From positions 1 through 52,579 of the forward strand of contig NZ_CANNBM010000011.1 of assembly GCF_947502895.1 (NCBI RefSeq): a stretch of 52,579 bases of DNA, written 5' to 3'. The position numbers and the translations under genes are program-made. The stretch comes from an uncultured Sulfitobacter sp. (GTDB taxonomy: Bacteria > Pseudomonadota > Alphaproteobacteria > Rhodobacterales > Rhodobacteraceae). Positions 34,328 to 42,593 of this stretch are shown piece after piece. Every line of letters starts with the position of its first letter. Positions within the stretch are counted from its first letter, which is position 1. The notes beneath the pieces were generated by a model that saw only the letters and a list, made by a program, of their open reading frames with translations, did not search any database and had not been told where the DNA came from.

Positions 34328-36019
34328 TTATGTGTCATCCAGACATGCGGCCCGCAGGCCGCGGCGGTCCAGCTTGTCCGTTGCGCCACGCATCAACGGT
34401 TCCGATTGTGTCCAAAGATGCTGGGGCATTTTGAAAGGGGCCAGATGACCTTTCAGCGCGCGTGTCATCTGTTCATGGTCCAGCGTAGCGCCTTCGTGCA
34501 GCTGCACGCAGGCGCCGACCACTTCGCCCAAACGCCCGTCGGGAACGGAAAAAGCACAGGCCTCTATCACATCTGGTAAGCGGTGTAGGGCACCTTCCAC
34601 ATCCAGACATGCAATATTCTCACCACCGCGGATGATGATATTTTTCTTGCGGTCCAGTATGGTGACATAACCTTCGGCATCCATCACCGCCAAGTCACCA
34701 GTACGCAGCCAGCCATCCTGCATCGTCTCGGCCGTCGCTTCGGGTTTGTTAAGATAGCAACGCATGTTGGCGGGGCTTTTGACTGTGATCTCGCCCAACT
34801 CCCCCAACGGTACATCATTGCCGTTATCATCCAGCAGCCGCAATTCCTGCACTGGCGGGTGTAATTTGCCTGCGCTTTCAGGGCGGTTCAGATAATCATC
34901 GCCGATCATACCGATGCCCAATGCGTTCGTCTCTGTCATACCCCATCCCGTGGCAATGCCGGCATTTGGAAATGCTTTGGCCAGTTGTGCCACTTGGGCA
35001 CCGGGCCGCTTGGCCCCGCCGGAGCCGACATAGTCCAGCGTTTCAAGCGACGCACCCGCCTTGCGCGCGGCCATCATCAACTCGGCTGATTGTGTAGGGA
35101 CACCCAGAAAACGTGTTATCTTTTCGGTCTGAATCAGACGCACGGCTTCTTCCGCATCCCATTTTCGCAGCAACGTAACGCGAGCGCCTGCAATCAAACT
35201 AAGCAAAAACAGCGGATGCGTGGCCGTAACGTGAAACAGCGGCGTCACCACCAGAGCAGAGGGGCGCGGCGCGGGTGGTGCATCTTGTTCCGGTGGTGTC
35301 ACCAGAGGCGCGATCACGGCCTGCAACAGCCAACTGAATACAGCGTTCACCGCGCTTCGGTGCGTCTGCACAACACCTTTGGGGTGCCCTGTCGTGCCAG
35401 AGGAGTACATGACAGCAAAATCATCATCGGTATCAATCGCAATACCCAGCGGCGCATCAGAGGCGGCAGTCTGCAAAGCAGTGTAGTCATGCCCCGTCCC
35501 GTCATCAGCGTCGCGTACACCCACCAGCGTCAGACCCAAATCATCCACGAGCGGCAACAGCCGTTCGGTACGCGGACCATCCGCAAAAACGAGTTTTGCA
35601 GCACTATCGCTTAGCGCATATTCAAGCTCTTGCGTAGTCCACCATGCGTTTACAAAAACAACGGTCGCACCTGTTGCAGAGATCGCCAGAACCAGCGTCA
35701 TAAGTTCGGGATAGTTCCGCATCGCAATCGCAACACGGTCACCTTTTCCTATGCCGAATGTGTCAACCAACACATGTGAGACGCGGTGCACTTCCGCACA
35801 AAACTCGCCATACGTCCACCGCTCACCCTCATAGAGCAGATAATGAGAGGCGCCGTCATCATGCTGCGCCATCCCCGCCGCCATGAGAGCAGGTATCGTC
35901 GGCGGAATGTTTTGAAACGCCTTATAGGTGACACCTCGTACTTCGGTGGGTGCCACTGCAAATGTCGGGTTTGTCGCCAACACGTGGGCGACTGCGGCTT
36001 CAACCGTCATGGCGCTCAT
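34328..36019 (-). CDS. AMP-dependent acyl-CoA ligase (FadD-like)
   Basis: 563 residues. Adenylation motif YSSGTTGHPKG, GWGMTETNALG, GWLRTGDLA, the hinge ILDRKKNIIIRGGENI and C-terminal catalytic lysine in ATDKLDRRGLR. It activates a carboxylic acid to its CoA thioester and is the first enzyme gene of the - strand operon running to 28945. A 12-codon leader frame overlaps its start (36016-36054), and a candidate operator lies at 36153-36169. Confidence 0.92.
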   Translation of the reverse strand: MSAMTVEAAVAHVLATNPTFAVAPTEVRGVTYKAFQNIPPTIPALMAAGMAQHDDGASHYLLYEGERWTYGEFCAEVHRVSHVLVDTFGIGKGDRVAIAMRNYPELMTLVLAISATGATVVFVNAWWTTQELEYALSDSAAKLVFADGPRTERLLPLVDDLGLTLVGVRDADDGTGHDYTALQTAASDAPLGIAIDTDDDFAVMYSSGTTGHPKGVVQTHRSAVNAVFSWLLQAVIAPLVTPPEQDAPPAPRPSALVVTPLFHVTATHPLFLLSLIAGARVTLLRKWDAEEAVRLIQTEKITRFLGVPTQSAELMMAARKAGASLETLDYVGSGGAKRPGAQVAQLAKAFPNAGIATGWGMTETNALGIGMIGDDYLNRPESAGKLHPPVQELRLLDDNGNDVPLGELGEITVKSPANMRCYLNKPEATAETMQDGWLRTGDLAVMDAEGYVTILDRKKNIIIRGGENIACLDVEGALHRLPDVIEACAFSVPDGRLGEVVGACVQLHEGATLDHEQMTRALKGHLAPFKMPQHLWTQSEPLMRGATDKLDRRGLRAACLDDT

Positions 36020-36054
36020 CTTGCTGCACCGTCAATAGTTTTCGACTGTCCCAT
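36016..36054 (-). CDS. Possible 12-residue leader peptide coupled to the acyl-CoA ligase
   Basis: The frame MGQSKTIDGAAR followed by TGA. It is preceded by a strong GGGAGG ribosome site 7 bases upstream, whereas the ligase ATG has no good site of its own. The stop codon overlaps the ligase start as ATGA, so ribosomes may reinitiate there. It may simply be a coupling device; no regulatory residues stand out. Confidence 0.4.
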   Translation of the reverse strand: MGQSKTIDGAAR

Positions 36055-36152
36055 GGTGACCCTCCCAAGTCTCCAAGCACCGAACACCCCTCCGCCAGGC
36101 GCGCACGACTCTCTTTCACAGTAGAGACTAGGGGGAAATGTCGGGGCTGCCA

Positions 36153-36169
36153 ATACCGCAGTACGGAAC
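36153..36169 (-). promoter_or_regulatory. Candidate IclR-type operator, site C
   Basis: Read on the - strand the site is GTTCCGTACTGCGGTAT, 12 of 17 identical to site B and with the same palindromic layout. It lies upstream of the acyl-CoA ligase operon and about 85-100 bases downstream of its candidate promoter, a position compatible with roadblock repression. Confidence 0.45.
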
Positions 36170-36208
36170 TTCGTTTCGCAAAATTCACAATTTACGGTTG
36201 AGCTAAAG

Positions 36209-36255
36209 TTGACTGGGTCAGGAAGACCTATATAAATTACATAATGAACATTATA
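36209..36255. promoter_or_regulatory. Overlapping divergent promoters
   Basis: In the + direction TTGACT (36209-36214), a 16-base spacer and TATAAA (36231-36236) form a good sigma-70 promoter for the epimerase gene at 36417. In the - direction TATAAT (complement of 36250-36255) is a strong -10 for the ligase operon with a weak -35. A perfect inverted repeat ATAATG-AA-CATTAT (36241-36254) overlaps both. The rest of 36020-36416 holds no gene that I recognise. Confidence 0.5.
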
Positions 36256-36416
36256 TATCTGCTTTGCGTCATTCCCGAACCCCATGAAACAACACTCACG
36301 GCAGCATAGCGCCAATGTGACCACCGTAGCCGCAAAATATTTGTTTCGAGGTTGAGGCGCAGCCCCATGCAGGTGTAAGCGCGCAGGCAGGCTCTACCCC
36401 GCCAAAGGATCGTCCC

Positions 36417-37427
36417 ATGAAAACCGCTCTTGTTACCGGATCATCCGGCTTTATCGGCTACTTCGTCGCTGACACCCTGTTGCAGCAAGGTTGGCGGGTC
36501 ATTGGTGTCGATAGTATGAGCGACTATTATGATGTCACTCTCAAGCAATCGCGGCTGAACCTCCTGCAGGCCCACAAAGCATTTACAAATGTGCGCGGTC
36601 ACGTCGAAGAAGAAGGGCTGCTGACCAAACTCTTTGCAGAGCACATGCCCGAAATCGTGATCCACCTCGCCGCACAGGCCGGTGTGCGCTATTCACTGGA
36701 AAACCCGATGTCGTATTTCCAGACCAACCTTGGTGGCACATTACAGCTGTTGGAAGCCGCCCGCGCCCATCCGCCCAAACATATGCTCATGGCGTCAAGC
36801 TCATCTGCATACGGGGCCAACACACAGATGCCCTACCATGAGAATATGCAGGCCGATCATCAGATGTCGCTGTATGCAGCGACCAAAAAGTCGTCCGAGA
36901 ACATCGCCCATAGCTACGCACATCTGTTTGCCTTGCCGATTACAATGTTTCGGTTCTTCACCGTCTACGGCCCATGGGGGCGGCCTGATATGGCGCCGCA
37001 CAAATTTACCTCCGCAATCCTCGAAGGGCGGCCGATTGACGTTTATAACCATGGTCAGATGCGCCGCGATTTTACCTATGTCACCGATCTGGTACAGGCG
37101 ATCATGCTCTTGATTGATGCAGTTCCCGATTGCCTGACGGGTCAGGGACAGCATGAAGGCGACAGCCTGTCACCAGTGGCCCCATACCGTGTTGTCAATA
37201 TCGGCAATTCCGAAACCGTGCCGCTGCTGGATTTCATCAAAGCGATTGAAGAAGCCACCGGCATTGAAGCAACTAAAAACATGATGCCCATGCAACCTGG
37301 GGATGTGCCTGCCACCTGGGCTGATGCAAGCCTACTGAAATCCCTGACAGGGTATGTTCCACGTACAACTGTGCGCGACGGTGTCGGACAGTTCGTCGCA
37401 TGGTATCGAGACTATTACAAAATCTGA
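36417..37427 (+). CDS. NAD-dependent epimerase, UDP-glucuronate 4-epimerase-like
   Basis: 336 residues, extended SDR. NAD motif TGSSGFIGYFVA, catalytic YAATKKSSE and the RFFTVYGPWGRPDMA plus RRDFTYV signature characteristic of UDP-glucuronate epimerases (LspL/CapI type). It makes UDP-galacturonate for surface polysaccharides. It stands alone between catabolic operons; its stop is 6 bp from the stop of the convergent nitroreductase. Confidence 0.88.
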   Translation: MKTALVTGSSGFIGYFVADTLLQQGWRVIGVDSMSDYYDVTLKQSRLNLLQAHKAFTNVRGHVEEEGLLTKLFAEHMPEIVIHLAAQAGVRYSLENPMSYFQTNLGGTLQLLEAARAHPPKHMLMASSSSAYGANTQMPYHENMQADHQMSLYAATKKSSENIAHSYAHLFALPITMFRFFTVYGPWGRPDMAPHKFTSAILEGRPIDVYNHGQMRRDFTYVTDLVQAIMLLIDAVPDCLTGQGQHEGDSLSPVAPYRVVNIGNSETVPLLDFIKAIEEATGIEATKNMMPMQPGDVPATWADASLLKSLTGYVPRTTVRDGVGQFVAWYRDYYKI

Positions 37428-37433
37428 TTGCGT

Positions 37434-38111
37434 CTAGTCGTCAAACCCCACGAACCGCGCAACCTCATCCACCTCGCGGCGGGTTGAGACAACATCGTTG
37501 GCGGAGAACGCTTCATCCGGCCAGCCCATAGCGACGCACGTCATGATGACTTCGTCTTCGGGAATCTGAGCATGTTCGCGTACAACAGGCGATTGCATGA
37601 TGCCCTGCCCGTTGATCACACAGCCCAAGCCGCGCGACCATGCGGCCAACGTAAGGCCATAGGTGACTGCGCCTAGATCAAAATGCGCGATCGTGCCGCC
37701 CTCAAGACTTTTGTCAAAGGTGACAACGATAGATACTGGCGCATCGAACTGGCGAAATCCGCGCATGACCCAATCCTGGCGCATCTCCTTGTCTTCGCGT
37801 GCGATACCCATTGCAGCAAACAGCTGCTTTGCAATCCCGACCTGGCGGTCACGGTGCGGGCCTTCGTAGGCGCCGTGGTCAACAATTTCGCGCACCGGTG
37901 GCACGCCATTTAGCATACGGGTAGAATTACCTTCACGTACCCGCTCAAGCGGCGCACCCGTCAAAACATGTAAATGCCACGGCTGTGTGTTCATGGACGA
38001 AGGCGCGCGATTGGCCAGTGCAATCACTTCCTCGATCAGCGCACGTGGCACAGGTTTGTCTTGAAAGCCGCGGATGCTCCGCCGACCCTGCATCGCCTCA
38101 TCAAGTTGCAT
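37434..38111 (-). CDS. Nitroreductase-family FMN oxidoreductase
   Basis: 225 residues. N-terminal RRSIRGFQDKPVP and ANRAPSSMNTQPWH bind FMN phosphate; DLGAVTYGLTLAAWSRGLGCVINGQ and VAMGWPDE complete the fold. It reduces nitro compounds, quinones or enones with NAD(P)H. It lies 15 bp from the outer-membrane protein gene in the same direction; the physiological substrate is unknown. Confidence 0.88.
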   Translation of the reverse strand: MQLDEAMQGRRSIRGFQDKPVPRALIEEVIALANRAPSSMNTQPWHLHVLTGAPLERVREGNSTRMLNGVPPVREIVDHGAYEGPHRDRQVGIAKQLFAAMGIAREDKEMRQDWVMRGFRQFDAPVSIVVTFDKSLEGGTIAHFDLGAVTYGLTLAAWSRGLGCVINGQGIMQSPVVREHAQIPEDEVIMTCVAMGWPDEAFSANDVVSTRREVDEVARFVGFDD

Positions 38112-38126
38112 TAAATCCGTCCTGAC

Positions 38127-38888
38127 CTAGAAATTTAAGGTAAACACACGGCTCAGACCCAGACGCACGCGCCATTGGTCCTCGGAGCCATTAAGTGTGA
38201 TGGGGCTGTCGGCTGCATCGCCCAACAGCTTCTCGTAACTCAGCCCGCCTTCAAGCGCCCATTTATCATCCAGAAAGTAAGTGCCAGACACTTCAATCCC
38301 TGCGCCCAAGGCACCACCCGTAGCGTCATACGAGCCAAAGCCGGACGTACTGCCAGTTGGCACGCCAAAATACGTGCTCGCGAATTCATCATCACCAAAG
38401 TTCACACGCGGTCCTGCCGTGATCAACCAGCGGTCATTGGGGCGGTAGATATAGTCGGCACCCAGCGTACCAGTTATCCCGCTATGACCAGTGACGCCTT
38501 TGCGGACTTCTCCGAACGCCATCCAGTTTGTCTGCTGGTAGGTCAGGCCGAACCCAAGCTCAACGGCGACATCAATGTCTTCAAGGCCTGCCAACTCGGG
38601 GCTGTCTTCTGCCGTGCGGTCACCGATAACGCGAAACGCACCACGTAAGGAAACACCATTGTCGGGGATACCACGCACACCGTTGCCCACGTCCAATCCC
38701 CCCAAAGTCAACGACCCAAAGGTGAAACCCAGATCAACGCCCGCTTCCGTCTGATCAGAACCGAAATACTCTGGCGCTGCGGCAACCCCGCCCCGCAATG
38801 CGAAATTAAACGACCGCTCCTGCGCGAATACGGGCAGTGCCGAGGCCAACAGAAACGCAGAGATACAACCAACCGAAAAAGCGCGCAT
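38127..38888 (-). CDS. MipA/OmpV-family outer-membrane protein
   Basis: 253 residues from ATG 38888 (the start that places a standard signal peptide, MRAFSVGCISAFLLASALPVFAQ-like, at the N-terminus). The mature part alternates polar and hydrophobic residues as in beta-barrels (LRGGVAAAPEYFGSD, VGLRF-like strands) and ends in phenylalanine, the barrel assembly signal. MipA/OmpV proteins scaffold murein enzymes or act as porins. It could help uptake of the plasmid pathway substrates, but there is no direct evidence. Confidence 0.82.
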   Translation of the reverse strand: MRAFSVGCISAFLLASALPVFAQERSFNFALRGGVAAAPEYFGSDQTEAGVDLGFTFGSLTLGGLDVGNGVRGIPDNGVSLRGAFRVIGDRTAEDSPELAGLEDIDVAVELGFGLTYQQTNWMAFGEVRKGVTGHSGITGTLGADYIYRPNDRWLITAGPRVNFGDDEFASTYFGVPTGSTSGFGSYDATGGALGAGIEVSGTYFLDDKWALEGGLSYEKLLGDAADSPITLNGSEDQWRVRLGLSRVFTLNF

Positions 38889-39087
38889 TACAAATGCTCC
38901 AATAACCGCGAGAACAGGATCCACCAGCCTCATCAGATTCTCACCAAATTTAGTGCAGTAACTTGCCTAAGTATATGGGGAAACTGTCGCATGACGACGC
39001 CGCCAGAAACCCAGTCACATTTTTGCCTATCCGCCAACCTAGCGCGCATTTGCCTTCAAGAAAGACCTGCAACCAACCGCACTGTTG

Positions 39088-39678
39088 CTAGAGTGTCTGT
39101 GGGAATATCCATGGCTGTGCTGCAGACCGCTTGGCGTGATAACGCTTTATCGCGTCTGCATGCTGCGCTGTCAGATCAATATCGTCCCAACCGCGCATCA
39201 GTTTTTGCCGCCGCACATCGTCAAGCGCAAAAGGTACCTCACGGCCCGCGATTACCGCACGGTTTGTTCCAAGATCAACTTCTGTCGGAACGGTACCCTC
39301 TCCGATCAACGCGATCAGATCTTCAATCAGCCCCTCGCCAATCTGCGCTGCAAGCAGGCCGTTATTCACCGCATTGCCAGCAAAGATGTCGCCAAAGCTA
39401 GGGGCAAAGACAGCTCGAACACCAAAATCGACCAAAGCGTAAACAGCTGCTTCGCGACTACTGCCACTGCCAAAGTTGCGACGCGCAACCAAGACCTGCG
39501 GGCTATGGAAATTGAGCGGATGTCTGGGATGCGCGCTGCGTACATCATGCAACAGAAAGTCGCCGTATCCGTCTTTGCGCGGCTGCGACATGAACCGCGC
39601 GGGAATCAACTGGTCGGTGTCGATGTTCACATCGGCCAATACGGCAGCATGCCCGTCAAATCGGGTCCAGCCGCTCAC
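39088..39678 (-). CDS. LeuD-like small subunit of an aconitase-family hydratase
   Basis: 196 residues from GTG 39678, which overlaps the large-subunit stop. The swivel-domain motif NFGSGSSREAAVYAL is the LeuD/aconitase substrate-binding loop, and ADVNIDTDQLIPARFM is typical of LeuD. No leuA or leuB is nearby, and the operon is led by a GntR regulator divergent from an amide/imide-catabolic operon. So it more likely serves a dehydratase/hydratase of substituted maleate or malate (as DmdAB does) than leucine synthesis. Confidence 0.85.
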   Translation of the reverse strand: MSGWTRFDGHAAVLADVNIDTDQLIPARFMSQPRKDGYGDFLLHDVRSAHPRHPLNFHSPQVLVARRNFGSGSSREAAVYALVDFGVRAVFAPSFGDIFAGNAVNNGLLAAQIGEGLIEDLIALIGEGTVPTEVDLGTNRAVIAGREVPFALDDVRRQKLMRGWDDIDLTAQHADAIKRYHAKRSAAQPWIFPQTL

Positions 39679-41069
39679 ATCCTTCCCTCCAGCAGCGGGC
39701 GTACATCTGTCAGGTAACCTGTCACTGCCGCAGCGGCCACCATGGCAGGGCTCATCAGATGCGTGCGCGCACCGCGTCCTTGCCTGCCCTTGAAGTTGCG
39801 ATTGGTGGACGATGCGCATCGCTTGCCAGCGCCTACAAGATCACCGTTCATTCCAACGCACATTGAACATCCCGATGCGCCCCACTCTAACCCCGCATCG
39901 ACAAAGACTTGCGCCAGACCTTCGTTTTCGGCTTGCCGTCGCACAAAAGCCGATCCGGGTGAAACCAGACCGGGCACCCGGGCCTTGCGGCCCCGCAAAA
40001 CGGCAGCAGCCATACGCAAATCTTCTATCCGTCCGTTGGTGCATGAACCGATAAACACCTGATCCACGGCGATCTCTTCAAGCGGTGTTTCTGCCTCAAG
40101 CCCCATGTATTCAAGCGATGCACGGGCATGCGCTGCCTTGCCACCCAGTGTTTCGGGCGATGGAACTCTGGCCGTGATTGGCAATGCTTCCTCTGGCGAT
40201 GTGCCCCACGTCACGGTCGGGGCAATGTCGCACGCGTCAAACACCACTTCCATGTCGAAAAGAGCCCCTTCATCAGATTGCAGGCTCTGCCATGTGTCCA
40301 GCGCCGCTGTCCACGCTGCGCCTTTTGGCGCAAAGGGCCGCCCATGCACATAGTCAAATGTTACTTTGTCGGGGGCGATCAGACCCATGCGCGCGCCCCC
40401 TTCAATACTAAGATTGCAAAGGGTCAACCGCCCCTCCATCGACAGCGATCTCACAGCTGCACCCGCATATTCCACCGCATGACCTTGTAGGCCATCAGCC
40501 CCTAGCGCAGATATCCAATGCAGGGCCATATCCTTGGCTGTCACCCCTGCGGGCAAAACCCCGTCAAAAGTAATCCGCGCCGTCTTGGGACGCTTTTGCC
40601 AAATCGTCTGGGTCGCCAGAATATGTGCGACCTCTGTTGCTCCTACGCCGAATGCCAACGCCCCAAATGCGCCATGGGTCGAAGTATGACTGTCACCGCA
40701 ATTTATCAAAAGCCCCGGAAGGGTCAGCCCCTGCTCTGGCCCGATGACATGCACAATGCCTTGGGCAGGATCATGTAAATCAAACAAGCGAATTCCTGTC
40801 GCTGCCGCGTTACGTGCCAACGTCTCAATCATGCGCGCCACATCATCAGCAACCTTGCCGACACGCGTGGGCGCGTAATGATCAACCACTCCAAAGGTTA
40901 GCGATGGGTGCGCAACAGGCATACCCCGCGCCGCCAATTTAGCAAAGGCATGGTGGGACCCTTCGTGTACCAAGTGACGATCCACCCAGAGCAGTGACAT
41001 GCCATCTTCGCGCTGAAGAATTTCATGAGCATCCCAGAGTCTGTCAAGCAGTGTCTGCGGTGCAGTCAT
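39675..41069 (-). CDS. LeuC-like large subunit of an aconitase-family hydratase
   Basis: 464 residues. [4Fe-4S] ligands are in FIGSCTNGRIEDL and GCSMCVGMN (one plus two cysteines); GDSHTSTHGAFGALAFGVG is the substrate-binding region. It forms a two-subunit enzyme with the LeuD-like protein, hydrating an alkyl-substituted maleate or isomerising a malate. The start overlaps the GntR stop and its own stop overlaps the small subunit, so the three are co-translated. Confidence 0.88.
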   Translation of the reverse strand: MTAPQTLLDRLWDAHEILQREDGMSLLWVDRHLVHEGSHHAFAKLAARGMPVAHPSLTFGVVDHYAPTRVGKVADDVARMIETLARNAAATGIRLFDLHDPAQGIVHVIGPEQGLTLPGLLINCGDSHTSTHGAFGALAFGVGATEVAHILATQTIWQKRPKTARITFDGVLPAGVTAKDMALHWISALGADGLQGHAVEYAGAAVRSLSMEGRLTLCNLSIEGGARMGLIAPDKVTFDYVHGRPFAPKGAAWTAALDTWQSLQSDEGALFDMEVVFDACDIAPTVTWGTSPEEALPITARVPSPETLGGKAAHARASLEYMGLEAETPLEEIAVDQVFIGSCTNGRIEDLRMAAAVLRGRKARVPGLVSPGSAFVRRQAENEGLAQVFVDAGLEWGASGCSMCVGMNGDLVGAGKRCASSTNRNFKGRQGRGARTHLMSPAMVAAAAVTGYLTDVRPLLEGRM

Positions 41070-41881
41070 TCTGCCACCTTCTCAGGATCGGCATTCACCA
41101 CAGGCTCCCAATGACGCGCGTCCCCTGCACCGACCCGGCTCAACGTCATCTCCAGCTTGAACATATCGGGGCGATACAGTGCCGCCAGATATTCAACCCC
41201 CCTGCCCTGCTCATCGCGTACAACACGGTTCAGCGACAAAAGCGGCGCGCCGACACTTAGCCCCAAATGGCCTGCGACCTCTGGCGAGGCAAGCGTCGCA
41301 CTGACGCTTTGATCCGCCGTTTCCACCTGCACACCAGAGCGTTCCAGCAGGCTGAACAGGGGCGCGGTCGCCAACTCTGCCTCGGTGTAATTCTGCGCGA
41401 TATGTTCTGGCACATAAGTTGTGAGATGTGAAAACGGCTGGTCTTCAACCAGCCTGAGCCGAACCGCAGTTTGCACTCTTTCATCCGGCGCGAGCTGCAT
41501 CGCACTCGCAACGGCCGCGGGTGGCAACCCATAGCTGAAAGCCAACAAACGTGCTGTCGTTTCATGCCCCATCTGGACAACTTGCGGCATCAAAGTAGTA
41601 AAATCAGCAGCCATAGAGGGCCGCGCCGGTCGCGCACATACTGTTGTCCCTGCCCCGGCACGGCGCGCAATCAGCCCGTCCGCTTCTATCGTATCAAGGG
41701 CACGGCGCACGGTTACGCGTGAGACGCCCAACGACGCAGCCAGTTTTTGCTCGGCAGGTAATACACAGCCTACGGCATAGTCACCCCGCGTGATTGCGTC
41801 CATCAAATGCAGATAAACACGCCGCGCCTTGCCACCCTCTGGAAGACCCGCAAGCATGTGATCCACTAGTTGCCCGGACAT
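41066..41881 (-). CDS. GntR-family regulator with UTRA domain (HutC subfamily)
   Basis: 271 residues. Winged helix near residues 21-90 (LPAEQKLAASLGVSRVTVRRALDTIEADGLI) followed by a UTRA effector domain ending in EYLAALYRPDMFKLEM. AAGGAA precedes ATG 41881. It leads the leuCD-like operon and is divergent from the hyuBA operon; the 21-bp palindrome at 41948-41968 between them is its probable operator. Confidence 0.92.
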   Translation of the reverse strand: MSGQLVDHMLAGLPEGGKARRVYLHLMDAITRGDYAVGCVLPAEQKLAASLGVSRVTVRRALDTIEADGLIARRAGAGTTVCARPARPSMAADFTTLMPQVVQMGHETTARLLAFSYGLPPAAVASAMQLAPDERVQTAVRLRLVEDQPFSHLTTYVPEHIAQNYTEAELATAPLFSLLERSGVQVETADQSVSATLASPEVAGHLGLSVGAPLLSLNRVVRDEQGRGVEYLAALYRPDMFKLEMTLSRVGAGDARHWEPVVNADPEKVAE

Positions 41882-41947
41882 GACAAAAATTCCTTCCCGT
41901 TTCGCGCTAGGGTAACGCCCCCAGAATTGATTGCAAGAAACCTATCC

Positions 41948-41968
41948 ACCAAAAATCGAATTTTTGGT
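41948..41968. promoter_or_regulatory. 21-bp palindromic operator candidate for the UTRA regulator
   Basis: Arms ACCAAAAAT and ATTTTTGGT separated by CGA, with every arm position paired. It lies in the 145-bp divergent region between the GntR gene (start 41881) and the first gene of the hyu operon (42027). Confidence 0.65.
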
Positions 41969-41974
41969 TCTATG

Positions 41975-41990
41975 CAGATCAAAATATCTG
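41975..41990. promoter_or_regulatory. Second inverted repeat in the hyu/GntR divergent region
   Basis: CAGAT-CAAAAT-ATCTG, 5-bp arms with a 6-base spacer, 7 bp downstream of the larger palindrome. TACAAT at 42003-42008 may be a -10 hexamer for the hyu operon, but a good -35 is not seen. Confidence 0.35.
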
Positions 41991-42026
41991 TCTTACAAAA
42001 GATACAATTTTGTTGGAGGATGATAT

Positions 42027-42593
42027 ATGCCAGTGATCGAGCTTCATGTCTTGGACGGCTATACGGACAGTGACAAAACACGCCTGTGCAAGGCGTTGAC
42101 AGACGCCGTGCGCATCGTGGTCCCCGCTCCGCCCGAAGCTGTAACCGTGATGCTGCATGAAATGGCACCAGCAGAATATATGCGAGGGCGCCTGCACCGT
42201 TCCCCCGCCCCTGCCCTTCCAGACCCGATAGAAATCATACGCACTTTTCTTGGCGCAATGGAGGCGCGGGATCTGCCCACCGCCCAAGACATGCTGGGCG
42301 CGGGCTTTAGCATGACCTTTCCCGGAACGCAGCCCATGCACAGCCTTGACGCATTGGTCAAATGGGCCGCGCCGCGCTACCGCTTTGTGACGAAAACCTA
42401 TGAGGGATTTGATGCAATGCAATCGGCTGGTGATCATGCCATCGTCTATTGCCGTGGCACCCTGTCAGGCGAATGGCCAGACGGCACACCCTTTGACGGG
42501 ATCAGATTTATCGACAGATTTGAAATAACTGCCGGGCTGCTCACGCGTCAGGATGTCTGGAACGACATAGCCGAACACAAGGGGACGACATGA
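42027..42593 (+). CDS. Fusion of a tautomerase-like domain and a SnoaL-like domain
   Basis: 188 residues. Residues 1-60 look like a 4-oxalocrotonate-tautomerase-family unit, with Pro right after the initiator Met (MPVIELHVLDGYTDSDKTRLC) to act as the N-terminal base. Residues from about 68 (IEIIRTFLGAMEARDLPTAQ) to the end match the SnoaL/NTF2-like cone fold, a shape used for isomerases and small hydrolases. GGAGG precedes ATG 42027. As the first gene of the hyu operon it may isomerise an unsaturated pathway intermediate. The fusion is unusual; assignment rests on pattern recognition only. Confidence 0.7.
   Translation: MPVIELHVLDGYTDSDKTRLCKALTDAVRIVVPAPPEAVTVMLHEMAPAEYMRGRLHRSPAPALPDPIEIIRTFLGAMEARDLPTAQDMLGAGFSMTFPGTQPMHSLDALVKWAAPRYRFVTKTYEGFDAMQSAGDHAIVYCRGTLSGEWPDGTPFDGIRFIDRFEITAGLLTRQDVWNDIAEHKGTT

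Noticed and set aside
39085..40778. Several + strand open frames within the leuCD-like region
   Set aside because: They are shadows of the - strand genes, with no domains and no ribosome sites.
39088..41069. LeuC/LeuD as leucine biosynthesis isopropylmalate isomerase
   Set aside because: No leuA or leuB is present, the operon is led by a catabolic-type GntR regulator, and the neighbours are amide and dicarboxylate catabolism genes. The family match alone does not fix the substrate.
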